From positions 1-64,000 of the forward strand of contig JAPLTU010000036.1 of NCBI GenBank assembly GCA_026397965.1: DNA of 64,000 nucleotides. Direction: 5' to 3'. The DNA is from Verrucomicrobiota bacterium (lineage in GTDB: Bacteria; Verrucomicrobiota; Verrucomicrobiia; Opitutales; UBA953). A model generated the notes under the pieces. That model did no database searches, was not told the origin of the DNA, and was given only the letters and a program-made list of their open reading frames with translations. Positions 25,017-33,483 of the stretch are shown here, in pieces; position 1 is the first letter of the stretch, and the number at the start of each line of letters is the position of its first letter. A program made the position numbers and the translations under genes.

Positions 25017-25865
25017 ATGCGCTTCGGCCTTAATACCTTCCTCTACGCCTCACCTTTCACCAACGAGAGCGTTTCCATGTTCCCCAAGTTAAAGAAGTGG
25101 GGTTTTGATTCAGTCGAAATTCCCGTGGAAGATCCGTCGCACGTCGACCCGCGCTTCTTGAAAGCCGCCGCGGCGAAAGCTGGCCTCGCGATCGGCTCAA
25201 TCTGTGCCTGCATGGGCCCGGGCCGAGATTTGCGCGGCAACGCGGCCGACCAAGCCAATGGCCGGAAATATATCAAAGCCTTAATCGACCAAGCCGCGGA
25301 GATGGGCTGTCCGCGTTTGATTGGGCCGCTTTATTCCGTGGTCGGCCTCATCGGCGCCCATGATGACAAGACCAAGGCCAAGCACTTCAAGTTGGTGGTC
25401 AAAAATCTCAAGGAGCTCGGCAAGCATGCGCAGCAGAAAGGCATCGAGCTTGATATCGAGCCGCTGAATCGTTTTGAAACTGACTTCCTGAATACCTGCG
25501 ACCAGGGCCTCCGCCTCGTTAAGGCGATCAACCTACCCAACGTGAAGCTCCACCTCGATACGTTCCACATGAACATCGAGGAAAAGAACCAGGCCGCTTC
25601 GATCATCAAGGCTGGCAAGCACCTCGGGCACTTCCACGCTTGCGGCACCGACCGTGGCACTCCGGGCGGCGATTCGCTCGATTGGAAGCCCATCGTCGCG
25701 GCACTCAAGAAGATTGGCTATAAGAACGATGTCGTCATCGAATCTTTTACCACGGACGTGAAAGTGATCGCCCGCGCCGCCGCCATTTGGCGCAAGATGG
25801 AGCCGCACCGCGATGACATCGCCGTCAAGGGCCTCAAGAATCTGCACCGTTTCTTCGGCAAGTAG
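25017..25865 (+). CDS. Sugar epimerase, D-tagatose/D-psicose 3-epimerase-like TIM barrel
   Basis: The protein has 282 residues without a signal peptide, hence cytoplasmic. It has the AP-endonuclease-2 TIM-barrel pattern with metal ligands in LDIEPLNRFET (Glu), KLHLDTFHMN (Asp and His), GHFHACGTDRGTPGGD (His) and VVIESFT (Glu). The EPLNRFET and DRGTPGGD segments are those of ketose 3-epimerases. It is the first gene of an operon with DUF1080 and ThuA proteins, 30 bases before the next. In PVC bacteria such sets handle unusual or 3-keto sugars; the exact substrate is unknown. Confidence 0.88.
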   Translation: MRFGLNTFLYASPFTNESVSMFPKLKKWGFDSVEIPVEDPSHVDPRFLKAAAAKAGLAIGSICACMGPGRDLRGNAADQANGRKYIKALIDQAAEMGCPRLIGPLYSVVGLIGAHDDKTKAKHFKLVVKNLKELGKHAQQKGIELDIEPLNRFETDFLNTCDQGLRLVKAINLPNVKLHLDTFHMNIEEKNQAASIIKAGKHLGHFHACGTDRGTPGGDSLDWKPIVAALKKIGYKNDVVIESFTTDVKVIARAAAIWRKMEPHRDDIAVKGLKNLHRFFGK

Positions 25866-25895
25866 AAGTTAGCGATTCTCTACCCCATAAAATTC

Positions 25896-26603
25896 ATGAA
25901 ATACCCCATCGCCCTCTTTGCGCTCGTGACACTTTGTGCCACGGTTTCCGCTGAAGATAAAAACCTCTTCAACGGCAAAGATCTCACAGGCTGGAAGGGC
26001 TTGGATTTCTGGTCCGTCAAGGACGGTGCCATCACCGGCCAGACGACCAAGGAGCACCCGACCAAGGGTAACACGTTTCTAATCTGGGACGGAGAGGTCG
26101 CCGATTTCGAGCTCACGCTCCAATACAAGATCGTGGACCTGAACGGCAAGTCCGACGCCTTTGGTAATTCCGGGGTTCAGTATCGCTCCAAGATCATCGA
26201 CGAAAAGGGTTTCGTCGTCGCCGGCTATCAGGGCGATTTCGAGTGCGGTAAGACATACTCCGGTATCCTTTACGAAGAGAAGGGGCGTGGCATTCTTGCC
26301 AAGCGCGGCGAGAAGGTCGTCATCCATGAAGGAAAAGATGCTAAGAAGCCAATGCTTGAGGTGACGGGCTCGGTCGGGAAATCCGACGAAATCCAGGCCA
26401 AGATTAAGGCGGCAGATTGGAACGAATATCGCATCGTCGCCCAGGGCGGCCATCTGCAGCACTTCATCAATGGCGTCCAGACCATCGACGTCACCGACGA
26501 GACCGCCGTCGGCGCCAAGAAGGGCGTCCTCGCTCTTCAGCTCCATGCGGGCACGGCGATGACGGTCCAATTCAAGGACATCCTCTTGAAGGAGATCAAA
26601 TAA
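25896..26603 (+). CDS. Secreted DUF1080 protein (3-keto-glycoside hydrolase/lyase family)
   Basis: The protein has 235 residues with a signal peptide (MKYPIALFALVTLCATVSAE). DUF1080 opens with NLFNGKDLTGWKG, followed by FELTLQYKIV, NSGVQYRSK and WNEYRIVAQGGHLQHFINGV, the concanavalin-like sandwich fold. Family members cleave or eliminate 3-keto-glycosides produced by oxidoreductases. The neighbours (cytoplasmic epimerase upstream, ThuA protein downstream at 4 bases) support a carbohydrate role. It probably acts in the periplasm. Confidence 0.92.
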   Translation: MKYPIALFALVTLCATVSAEDKNLFNGKDLTGWKGLDFWSVKDGAITGQTTKEHPTKGNTFLIWDGEVADFELTLQYKIVDLNGKSDAFGNSGVQYRSKIIDEKGFVVAGYQGDFECGKTYSGILYEEKGRGILAKRGEKVVIHEGKDAKKPMLEVTGSVGKSDEIQAKIKAADWNEYRIVAQGGHLQHFINGVQTIDVTDETAVGAKKGVLALQLHAGTAMTVQFKDILLKEIK

Positions 26604-26607
26604 TCTT

Positions 26608-27588
26608 ATGAAAAAATCCCTCTTAAGCCTCCTCCTACTCGCGGCCGCTACACTCGTCGCGGCGGCGGATAAGAAAAACGTCTTACTCATTGCCGGGAAG
26701 CCGAGCCACGGTCCGGGTGAGCACGAACACAACGCGGGCATTCAGCTCCTCGCCGCTGGCTTGAAGCAGAGCGCCGCCGGGCTCGTCAATGTCGACGTCT
26801 CCTTGAACGGCGAATGGCCCTCCGATGAGCGTGTGGCCAAAGCGGACACCATCGTGATTTATTCCGACGGTCAGGCAGGCCATCCGGCCGTTACCCATCT
26901 CCCGCAGTTGGCGAAGAAGATGGAAGCGGGCTGCGGTTTCGTCTGTCTGCACTATGCCGTCGAGCCGGTCTACGAGCGTGCGGGATGGTTGAGCGTGAAC
27001 GGTAAGCCGATCGATCCGCCCCCTGCTGGCCGTTCTTCGACCGGCGCAGGTGCTAAGGAATTTAAGGAATGGCTGGGCGGATATTTCGAGCAATTCTGGT
27101 CCGTCAATCCTCACTGGTTGGCCGACTTCAAGACTTTGCCGAACCATCCGGTCAGCCGAGGGGTGAAGCCTTACGCGTCTTCGGATGAATGGTATTTCAA
27201 CCTGCGCTTCCGCGACAACATGGAGGGGGTGACACCGATTCTTTCGGCAATCGCTCCCGACGATACGATGAGTCGCAAAGATGGCGACCATGGCGGCAAT
27301 CCGGATGTGCGGAAAATGGTACTTGAAGAAAGGAAGCCGCAAGTGGTGGCCTGGGCGGTCGACCGTAAGGATGGTGGTCGCGGCTTCGGTTTCTGTGGCG
27401 GCCACTACCATGCGGGTTGGGCTCTCGATAGCCAACGCACCTTAGTGCTCAACGCCATTGTTTGGACGGCTAAGGCGGATGTTCCGGCCGATGGCGTTCA
27501 GACCAAGTTTACCGAGGATGAATTGAAGGCGAACCTTGATAAGAAGGCGCCTCGCAAGGTTACGCCCAAGCCGGCAGTGAAAAAGTAG
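26608..27588 (+). CDS. Secreted ThuA-domain protein
   Basis: The protein has 326 residues with a signal peptide (MKKSLLSLLLLAAATLVAAA). The ThuA (glutamine amidotransferase-like) fold is seen in KNVLLIAGKPSHGPGEHEHN, FVCLHYAVEP and GFGFCGGHYHAGWA. In Sinorhizobium ThuA takes part in trehalose catabolism with 3-keto sugars. The C-terminal 35 residues are lysine-rich. It is the last gene of the epimerase-DUF1080-ThuA operon, followed by a UUCG-loop terminator. Confidence 0.92.
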   Translation: MKKSLLSLLLLAAATLVAAADKKNVLLIAGKPSHGPGEHEHNAGIQLLAAGLKQSAAGLVNVDVSLNGEWPSDERVAKADTIVIYSDGQAGHPAVTHLPQLAKKMEAGCGFVCLHYAVEPVYERAGWLSVNGKPIDPPPAGRSSTGAGAKEFKEWLGGYFEQFWSVNPHWLADFKTLPNHPVSRGVKPYASSDEWYFNLRFRDNMEGVTPILSAIAPDDTMSRKDGDHGGNPDVRKMVLEERKPQVVAWAVDRKDGGRGFGFCGGHYHAGWALDSQRTLVLNAIVWTAKADVPADGVQTKFTEDELKANLDKKAPRKVTPKPAVKK

Positions 27589-27614
27589 ACGGTCGACGTT
27601 TCTGGTATATTTAG

Positions 27615-27640
27615 GCCGGAGGTTCGCCTCCGGCTTTTTT
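27615..27640 (+). terminator. Terminator of the epimerase-DUF1080-ThuA operon (UUCG loop)
   Basis: GCCGGAGG-TTCG-CCTCCGGC is followed by six T residues, an 8-bp stem with the very stable UUCG tetraloop. Confidence 0.96.
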
Positions 27641-27698
27641 GTGCCCAGAAAAGCGGCTCGTCGTTTGACCTCCGGGACAGCCTCGCAATCTTGATGGC

Positions 27699-28394
27699 AT
27701 GTCCAAGCACATCGCGATTATCGGCGGCACCTCCGGTATCGGTCGCGCCACGATTACTCAGCTCCTAGCCGCCAGTCATCAGGTCCATGTCGCGTGCCGC
27801 TCGCCGGAGAAGCTCGCCGATCTCGGGATTGTCCCGCAGCTGTTCGACGCCTCGTCACCTAGTCCGCTGTCGTGGCCTGAGCGCCTCGACGGGTTGGTTT
27901 ATTTTCCGGGCACGATTGTGTTGAAACCCTTTCATCGGCTGACCGCGGAAGATTTTCAGCGCGACCTGCAGGTGAACTTCTTCGGCGCCATCGCCGCACT
28001 GCAGTCGGCGCTGCCGGCGCTCAAGGCCTCAGGTAATGCTTCCGTCGTGCTCTTCTCTACGGTTGCCGTCACGCAGGGCATGCCCATGCATGCGAGCATC
28101 TCGGCCGCCAAAGGCGCCGTCGAAGGCCTGGCGAAGAGCCTCGCAGCAGAATGGGCCCCCTTGATTCGCGTCAACGTTATTGCGCCGTCGCTGACGGAGA
28201 CGCCCCTTGCGTCTGCATTTTTGAATTCCGAACTAAAAAAGGAAGCCGCCGCCAAGCGTCATCCGCTGCAGCAGGTCGGGCAGCCGGAAGATATTGCCGC
28301 TGCCGTCGCGCACCTCCTCGCGGATACTTCGCGTTTCATGACTGGTCAGGTTGTGCGCATTGATGGCGGTCTTTCCTCGGTGCGAATTTTTTGA
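27699..28394 (+). CDS. Short-chain dehydrogenase/reductase-like protein lacking the catalytic tyrosine
   Basis: The protein has 231 residues with the Rossmann entry IGGTSGIGRAT and the substrate-side FSTVAVTQGMPMHASIS. In place of the standard YxxxK there is ISAAKGAVEGL, so the lysine is kept but tyrosine is isoleucine. The C-terminal TGQVVRIDGG is typical. SDRs with this IxAAK variant exist as a subgroup and may use another acid or not be reductases. The gene stands between two terminators and is transcribed alone. Confidence 0.88.
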   Translation: MSKHIAIIGGTSGIGRATITQLLAASHQVHVACRSPEKLADLGIVPQLFDASSPSPLSWPERLDGLVYFPGTIVLKPFHRLTAEDFQRDLQVNFFGAIAALQSALPALKASGNASVVLFSTVAVTQGMPMHASISAAKGAVEGLAKSLAAEWAPLIRVNVIAPSLTETPLASAFLNSELKKEAAAKRHPLQQVGQPEDIAAAVAHLLADTSRFMTGQVVRIDGGLSSVRIF

Positions 28395-28404
28395 GCGCAC
28401 AAAA

Positions 28405-28431
28405 AACCCGGGCGCTTGGTAGGCCCGGGTT
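28405..28431. terminator. Terminator between the SDR gene and the PDH operon
   Basis: AACCCGGGC and GCCCGGGTT form a 9-bp stem around a 9-base loop. The minus-strand side is followed by TTTT, so it mainly ends the pyruvate dehydrogenase operon and may also serve the convergent SDR gene. Confidence 0.9.
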
Positions 28432-28452
28432 CTGGCTAAGCCGAGGCTCCGC

Positions 28453-29736
28453 TTAGATCAGCATCAAGGCCGGCTCTTCGAGGAGTTGCTTGAGCGCTTG
28501 GAGGAACTGTGCGGCATTGGCGCCATCGACCACGCGATGGTCGCCGGAGAGACCGATCACCATACGATGACCGACGACGAGACGGTCATGGGCATCGACG
28601 ACAGGCTTCTTGATGGTCGCGCCGACGGAGAGAATCGCGGCGTTGGGGACGTTGATGATACCGAAGAAACCAGTCACGCCGAACATCCCGAGGTTGGTCA
28701 CCGTGAAGGTGGAGCCAGACATTTCGGCTGGGGTAAGTTTCTTTGAGCGGGCTTTCCCAATCAGGAGCTTGGCTTCGACCGCGATATCCTTGAGCGTCTT
28801 GGCGTGAGCGTCACGGATCACCGGAGTGACCAGCCCGTCCTCTAAGGCGACTCCGAAGGAAAGGTGCACGGCGCCGTGTTGGCGGATGCTCGTACCGGCC
28901 CAGGAGGCATTGACGGCGGGCACGCGACGCAAGGCTTCGGCGGAAGCTTTGAGAATGAAATCGTTGACCGAAAGCTTGATGGCGGCTTCGCCGCTGGCTT
29001 CGGCGAGACGCTTGTTCAGTGATTCGCGCATCGCCATGAGCGGAGCGGCGTCGACTTCGACTTCCAGGTAGAAGTGAGGAACCGTAATTTTTGATTCCAA
29101 CAAACGGCGGGCGATCGTCTGGCGCATGCCGCCAACCGGAAGGTCACCGTCGGGTTGGATGCCTTTGCCGTCGGCGGGCGGAGCCACAGCGACGTTCAGC
29201 GGACCGGAAGGGGCGGAGGCGGCCGGAGCCGAAGCAGCGGCGGCGACATCACGACCGACGACACGACCACCGGGGCCGGTGCCGGAAAGACTGGCGACGT
29301 TGAGGGCGGCTTTTTCAGCCATACGTTTGGCGTACGGCGAGGCCTTGGCGCGGGAAGCGTCGGACTGCGGTGTAGCGGAGCCGGAAGAAGCCGGAGCCGC
29401 GGGCACGCAGCTCACTTCGGCCTTCTCGGGGATCGCGGGGACGGCGGTGGCGAGAGCCTTGGGCGCGGGAGCGGCGGCGGGCTCCGGGGCCGTTTCGCCT
29501 TTCTTCCCGATAGCGCAGATGGGTGCGCCGACAGGCAGCTGGGCTCCGGCCGCCGCATAGATCTTAAGAATCGTGCCGGGGACGGTGCAGGAAAGCTCCA
29601 TCGTCGCCTTGTCGGTTTCGACTTCGGCCAAGATGTCGCCGAAGGCCACCACTTGGCCTTCTTTGATGTTCCATTTCACCAAGGTACCGACCGACATCGT
29701 GTCGGAGAGCTTGGGCATATCGATAATTTCAGCCAT
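28453..29736 (-). CDS. pdhC: Pyruvate dehydrogenase complex E2, dihydrolipoamide acetyltransferase
   Basis: The protein has 427 residues. One lipoyl domain is at 1-77 with lipoyl-lysine K43 in ETDKATME. An Ala/Pro linker follows, then a peripheral-subunit-binding domain near 130-165 (SPYAKRMAEKAALNV, SGTGPGGRVVGRDV). The catalytic domain ends with SGDHRVVDGANAAQF, holding the active-site HxxxDG. It moves acetyl groups from E1 to CoA. It is the third gene of pdhA-pdhB-pdhC; E3 (lipoamide dehydrogenase) is not in the window. Confidence 0.95.
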   Translation of the reverse strand: MAEIIDMPKLSDTMSVGTLVKWNIKEGQVVAFGDILAEVETDKATMELSCTVPGTILKIYAAAGAQLPVGAPICAIGKKGETAPEPAAAPAPKALATAVPAIPEKAEVSCVPAAPASSGSATPQSDASRAKASPYAKRMAEKAALNVASLSGTGPGGRVVGRDVAAAASAPAASAPSGPLNVAVAPPADGKGIQPDGDLPVGGMRQTIARRLLESKITVPHFYLEVEVDAAPLMAMRESLNKRLAEASGEAAIKLSVNDFILKASAEALRRVPAVNASWAGTSIRQHGAVHLSFGVALEDGLVTPVIRDAHAKTLKDIAVEAKLLIGKARSKKLTPAEMSGSTFTVTNLGMFGVTGFFGIINVPNAAILSVGATIKKPVVDAHDRLVVGHRMVIGLSGDHRVVDGANAAQFLQALKQLLEEPALMLI

Positions 29737-29762
29737 CGGTTTTAAAAGTAAGAGGGTAAGGG

Positions 29763-30740
29763 TTAGGCGAGTACTTTGAGCGCTTCGGCGACGACGCGTT
29801 CGACACTGGGCATCTGTAAGTCTTCCATGCGCTTGCAGTAAATCTGCGGAGCATCAATCGAGGATACGCGATGGACGGGAGCGTCCAGTTCGTCAAAGGC
29901 CTTGGACTGAATCAGGTAAGCGACCTGGGCGTCGACGCCGCAGAAAGGCTTGTTCTCTTCGACCAACAGCGCGCGGTGGGTTTTGCGTACCGACTTTAAG
30001 ATGGTTTCCTCATCGAGCGGACGAATTGAGCGAAGGTCGACGACCTCAACGCTGACGCCATGATCTTTCTCGAGAATTTCCGCGGCTTTGAGCGAGGTGA
30101 TGACGGCGCGGCCGTGGGCGACGATGGTGAGATCCGTTCCGATGCGCTTAACGTCAGCGACGCCGATGGGTACGATATAATCTTCGTCGGGGACTTCGCC
30201 TTTGTCGTTATAAAGAATGGTGTTCTCCATCACGTAGACGGGATCGTTATCGCGGATAGCTGCCTTGAGTAGGCCCTTAGCGTCGTAAGGAGTGGCCGGG
30301 CAGACGACTTTGATGCCGGGGTGGGAGGCCAGAATCGCTTCGGGTGTGTGCGAGTGCGTCGCGCCGACGTTCGTGCCGCCGTTGGCGGGGCCGCGGATTA
30401 CGATAGGGCAGTTAATCAGTCCTCCGGACATGTATCGGATGTTGCCCGCGTTATTGACGATTTGGTCAAAGGCGACGTACGAAAAGGACCAGAACATCAG
30501 CTCCATGACTGGGCGGATGCCGAGCATCGAAGCGCCGATGCCGAGGCCGATGAAGCCAGCCTCCGAAATCGGGGTGTCGACGATGCGTTTAGGACCGAAC
30601 TCCTTGAGTAGCCCTTCGGTTACCTTATAGGCCCCGTTGAACTGAGCGACTTCTTCACCCATGATGACGACGTTTTTGTCGCGGTTAAGTTCGTCGCGCA
30701 TCGCGGCGCGGAGCGCCTCGCGGTAGGAAATGACAGCCAT
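29763..30740 (-). CDS. pdhB: Pyruvate dehydrogenase E1 component, beta subunit
   Basis: This 325-residue protein has the transketolase-like layout: ISYREALRAAMRDELNRD, VVIMGEEVAQFNGAYKVTEG, GASMLGIRPVMELMF, GGTNVGATHSHTPEA, and the C-terminal VVDLRSIRPLDEETI. The beta chain completes the thiamine diphosphate site with pdhA. It is preceded by pdhA at 8 bases and followed by the E2 gene at 26 bases, a heterotetrameric E1 arrangement. As is usual in this family, HSHTPEA lies in the GxxHSxxxEA motif region. Confidence 0.96.
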   Translation of the reverse strand: MAVISYREALRAAMRDELNRDKNVVIMGEEVAQFNGAYKVTEGLLKEFGPKRIVDTPISEAGFIGLGIGASMLGIRPVMELMFWSFSYVAFDQIVNNAGNIRYMSGGLINCPIVIRGPANGGTNVGATHSHTPEAILASHPGIKVVCPATPYDAKGLLKAAIRDNDPVYVMENTILYNDKGEVPDEDYIVPIGVADVKRIGTDLTIVAHGRAVITSLKAAEILEKDHGVSVEVVDLRSIRPLDEETILKSVRKTHRALLVEENKPFCGVDAQVAYLIQSKAFDELDAPVHRVSSIDAPQIYCKRMEDLQMPSVERVVAEALKVLA

Positions 30741-30748
30741 GGAAATTA

Positions 30749-31855
30749 TTATTCGAAAATGATGGTGCCGCGGCTGGTGGTCTTGGGGCCGCGGTTATCT
30801 TCTTCCCAGTAGATATGCTTGGTAATGTCGGCGAGGGTCGGGTCGGGCGATTCGTCGGCGAAGATAGCCGCCTTGTCGGCTTCGGCCATCGCCGCGTCAT
30901 TGATGGTCTGAGAAAGTTCAGGTGTCAGGACTTTCTCGTGGAGCAATTCTTGCTCGAAGAGCAAAACCGGATCCTTCTTGTCCCGGTAGGTCTTGATTTC
31001 TTCCTTTTCCCGGTAGGTCTTGTCTGGGTCGGCCATCGAGTGCCCGAAATAGCGATAGGTGAAGATTTCGAGTACGGTGGGCTTGGATTCTTCGTGAGCG
31101 CGTTTTAGCGCCAGCGCCGTCTTGGCCCGCACTTCATAGACGTCGTGACCGTTGATGACATCCCAAGCCATGTTGTAACCTTCGGCGCGTTTGGCCAAAC
31201 AGCCAGGGTGTGCGGTTGAGCGCTCTTGGGAGGTGCCCATGGAATAGCCGTTATTTTCAACGACGAAAATCACCGGCAAGTCCCAGAGTGAAGCCAGGTT
31301 GTAGGCTTCATGGACCGCACCTTGATTAACGGCGCCATCTCCCATGAAGGTGAGGCAGGAGCCTTTTAATCCCTGGTATTTGACGGCGTAAGCAAGTCCG
31401 GTGCCCAGGGGAGCTTGGCCGCCGACGATGCCGTGGCCGCCCCAGTAATTTTTATCAGGCGCGAAGTAGTGCATCGAGCCGCCCTTGCCCTGGGAGCATC
31501 CGGTGACTTTGCCGGTTAATTCGGCCATGCACTCGTTCATGCCCATGCCGACCATGAGCCCGTGGCCATGGTCGCGGTAGCCCGTGATGAGGTGGTCGTT
31601 TTTACCTAAGAGGGAGATGGTGCCCGCCGCCACCGCTTCTTGACCGACGTAGAGGTGGAGGAATCCGCCGATCTTTCCCTGTTGGTAGATGCGGATGCAG
31701 CGCTGCTCAAAATGGCGGATACGTGCCATTTTAGTATAAAGGGCTATTTTCGCCTCTTTGGTCATGGAGGCGTTGACGGGATCTTTGGCGTAAGCTGAAG
31801 GCCCGGCAGGGTGCTTCAGTGATTCCGGATGAGTTAGGACAGCGGGCTTGGCCAC
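30749..31855 (-). CDS. pdhA: Pyruvate dehydrogenase E1 component, alpha subunit
   Basis: The protein has 368 residues. The thiamine diphosphate-binding motif runs from FMGDGAVNQG to VVENNGYSMGT. Other marks are YVGQEAVAAGTI, YRDHGHGLMVGM and the phosphorylation-loop-like TYRYFGHSMADPDKT. It decarboxylates pyruvate and starts acetyl transfer. The N-terminal 30 residues are an extension without known function. It heads the PDH operon; the 140-base space upstream separates it from the divergent HPr gene. Confidence 0.96.
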   Translation of the reverse strand: MAKPAVLTHPESLKHPAGPSAYAKDPVNASMTKEAKIALYTKMARIRHFEQRCIRIYQQGKIGGFLHLYVGQEAVAAGTISLLGKNDHLITGYRDHGHGLMVGMGMNECMAELTGKVTGCSQGKGGSMHYFAPDKNYWGGHGIVGGQAPLGTGLAYAVKYQGLKGSCLTFMGDGAVNQGAVHEAYNLASLWDLPVIFVVENNGYSMGTSQERSTAHPGCLAKRAEGYNMAWDVINGHDVYEVRAKTALALKRAHEESKPTVLEIFTYRYFGHSMADPDKTYREKEEIKTYRDKKDPVLLFEQELLHEKVLTPELSQTINDAAMAEADKAAIFADESPDPTLADITKHIYWEEDNRGPKTTSRGTIIFE

Positions 31856-31963
31856 GGTGGTTCGTTTCGGTTAATTGGAGGGGTCTGACGGGGAAGGTCA
31901 AGCGAACCCTCCCGACTCCCTAATTTGCCTTGACCCGCCTTGCCTGCCCCCTCCCTTTTTGCC

Positions 31964-31995
31964 TTACCTGTAAATCTTACGGGTAACCCCTTTTT
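31964..31995 (+). promoter_or_regulatory. 23-bp near-palindrome and T-run immediately before the HPr start
   Basis: TTACCTGTAA-ATC-TTACGGGTAA has 10-bp arms with one mismatch, followed by CCCCTTTTT and then directly the ATG at 31996. No Shine-Dalgarno sequence is present. It could be an operator for a dimeric regulator, or in RNA a hairpin plus U-run that would act as an attenuator or hide the start codon. Confidence 0.5.
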
Positions 31996-32283
31996 ATGGA
32001 AGAAACCCACGAGGCCTTAGCCCGAGAATTCACCGTCCAGAACCGCATGGGCATTCATACCCGCCCCGCGGCCCAAATCGTCCGTCTGGCAAACCGCTAT
32101 CCGGAGGTCGAAGTGACCGTTTCCAAGGACGACGAGTCGGTCAACGGCAAGAGTATCATGGGTCTCATGATGTTGGCCGCCGGGCAGGGATCTAAACTAC
32201 GGTTTTCCGCGCAAGGCAAAGATGCCGCCCAATTCTTGGACGAGATGGATAATCTCTTTGCACGTAAGTTTGACGAATCCTAA
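31996..32283 (+). CDS. ptsH: HPr-family phosphocarrier protein
   Basis: The protein has 95 residues with the phosphorylatable histidine at H21 (GIHTRPAA) and a regulatory-serine region at S53 (GKSIMGLMML), the site used by HPr kinase in many bacteria. Many Verrucomicrobiota lack complete sugar-transporting PTS, so HPr may serve a regulatory chain with HPrK rather than sugar uptake. No EI or EII is seen here. The next gene is 8 bases downstream and probably co-transcribed. Confidence 0.93.
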   Translation: MEETHEALAREFTVQNRMGIHTRPAAQIVRLANRYPEVEVTVSKDDESVNGKSIMGLMMLAAGQGSKLRFSAQGKDAAQFLDEMDNLFARKFDES

Positions 32284-32291
32284 AGTTTGGT

Positions 32292-33482
32292 ATGTTCGTA
32301 CTCCTCGCTAGTTTAATGTTGGCGGCGGCTGGCGAGGTTCCGCCCCCTCCGGCTTTTATTGCTGACGCCGAAGTGGTGCGCTATCTGAAGCCTGTTGAGG
32401 CCAAGGAATGGGAACTCTATATGCGGATGACGGAGCAAGGCCAACAACGGACACAGGTAGGTACGAGCATCGTCAATTCGGCAAATATCCCGCGGGGAAA
32501 GACCGGCGGCGTTGTGGAAACCCCTGAACATATAAAAGCTCGCGGAGCTGGCATCATCGCCGAAGGGAATGCTAAAATTCTGCAGGCGTTACCCTCGTTA
32601 AACCGTTTACGCGCCAGCGCGACTGCTCGCCAATTAGATTCTATAAAGACGATTAATACGACCGAGGAGCTCGCTCAGACGCTTTGGAGTAACGCCATCC
32701 ATTTATCGGCTGTCCGTCTGGCTAACCTGGCTCGCGAAGGCGGGTACAAAGAAGTACACTTAGTCGGCTCCATGACGATTTTAGAGGATGAAAATATTAT
32801 CCGGACGCCAGCGCTAACCGATTCGATTCGCGCTGCCTGGCTGAAGGCAGACGCCGCCAAATTGCTCGCGCACACTCCCGACGCCGGCTACTCTTACGGA
32901 GTACCATCCGGGGGTGAAGGCGCTCCGTCGCTCGCCAAGGGATTGAAGACGGCCAGTTCGATTCGCCAAGTGGCGTTGGTTTGGGCCGAAGTCTACCCTT
33001 TGGTCTCTGATAATAGCGCGGCTTTACTCATGGTCCGACTCGCGGACGCTTACTCGATGCGTCTGATCGGCTCCGAAGTTTTCTTGACGACCATGGGACC
33101 CGCGGACGCCTTTCCCAAAGCCTATGTTGGGTCGATGTTCCTGAAAGATCAGCGCAGTTTTATTCCCCGCCTGACGGCGTCAGGCGATTGGTTACTTTCT
33201 TATGACCGCACCAATTCGGCTTTAAGCAACGCGCTGCTCAGGCACTTTTGCGTCCGGCTCGGCAACGTCGGCGTCGGGGCCAGCAGTTCGGTGACAGCAA
33301 TCATCGGCGGCGATGCTCCGGGACTTGATGGAGCGCGGGCGAGTTGGAAAACCGCGCCTGAAAAAGGCCCGGCCCTGTCCCCCAGTTTTGTCGTGACGGC
33401 GACGCTTAATGGCGCAGCCACGACCGAGGTCGGCCAATTAGGTCTTAAGGTCGAAGAGCTGGTGAAGCCCACGACCAAATAG
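32292..33482 (+). CDS. Secreted protein of unknown function co-transcribed with HPr
   Basis: The protein has 396 residues with a short signal peptide (MFVLLASLMLAAAG). No known domain is recognised. The middle part is helical (LPSLNRLRASATARQL, EELAQTLWSNAIHLSAVRLANL); the C-terminal half has mixed strands and ends with a basic TTK tail. Serine- and glycine-rich turns are frequent. It starts 8 bases after the HPr stop, so it is probably translated from the same mRNA, an odd partner for a cytoplasmic phosphocarrier. Confidence 0.8.
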   Translation: MFVLLASLMLAAAGEVPPPPAFIADAEVVRYLKPVEAKEWELYMRMTEQGQQRTQVGTSIVNSANIPRGKTGGVVETPEHIKARGAGIIAEGNAKILQALPSLNRLRASATARQLDSIKTINTTEELAQTLWSNAIHLSAVRLANLAREGGYKEVHLVGSMTILEDENIIRTPALTDSIRAAWLKADAAKLLAHTPDAGYSYGVPSGGEGAPSLAKGLKTASSIRQVALVWAEVYPLVSDNSAALLMVRLADAYSMRLIGSEVFLTTMGPADAFPKAYVGSMFLKDQRSFIPRLTASGDWLLSYDRTNSALSNALLRHFCVRLGNVGVGASSSVTAIIGGDAPGLDGARASWKTAPEKGPALSPSFVVTATLNGAATTEVGQLGLKVEELVKPTTK

Positions 33483-33483
33483 G

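Noticed and set aside
31996-32283. HPr as part of a sugar-transporting PTS operon
   Set aside because: No enzyme I or enzyme II gene is adjacent; the co-transcribed gene encodes an unrelated exported protein.
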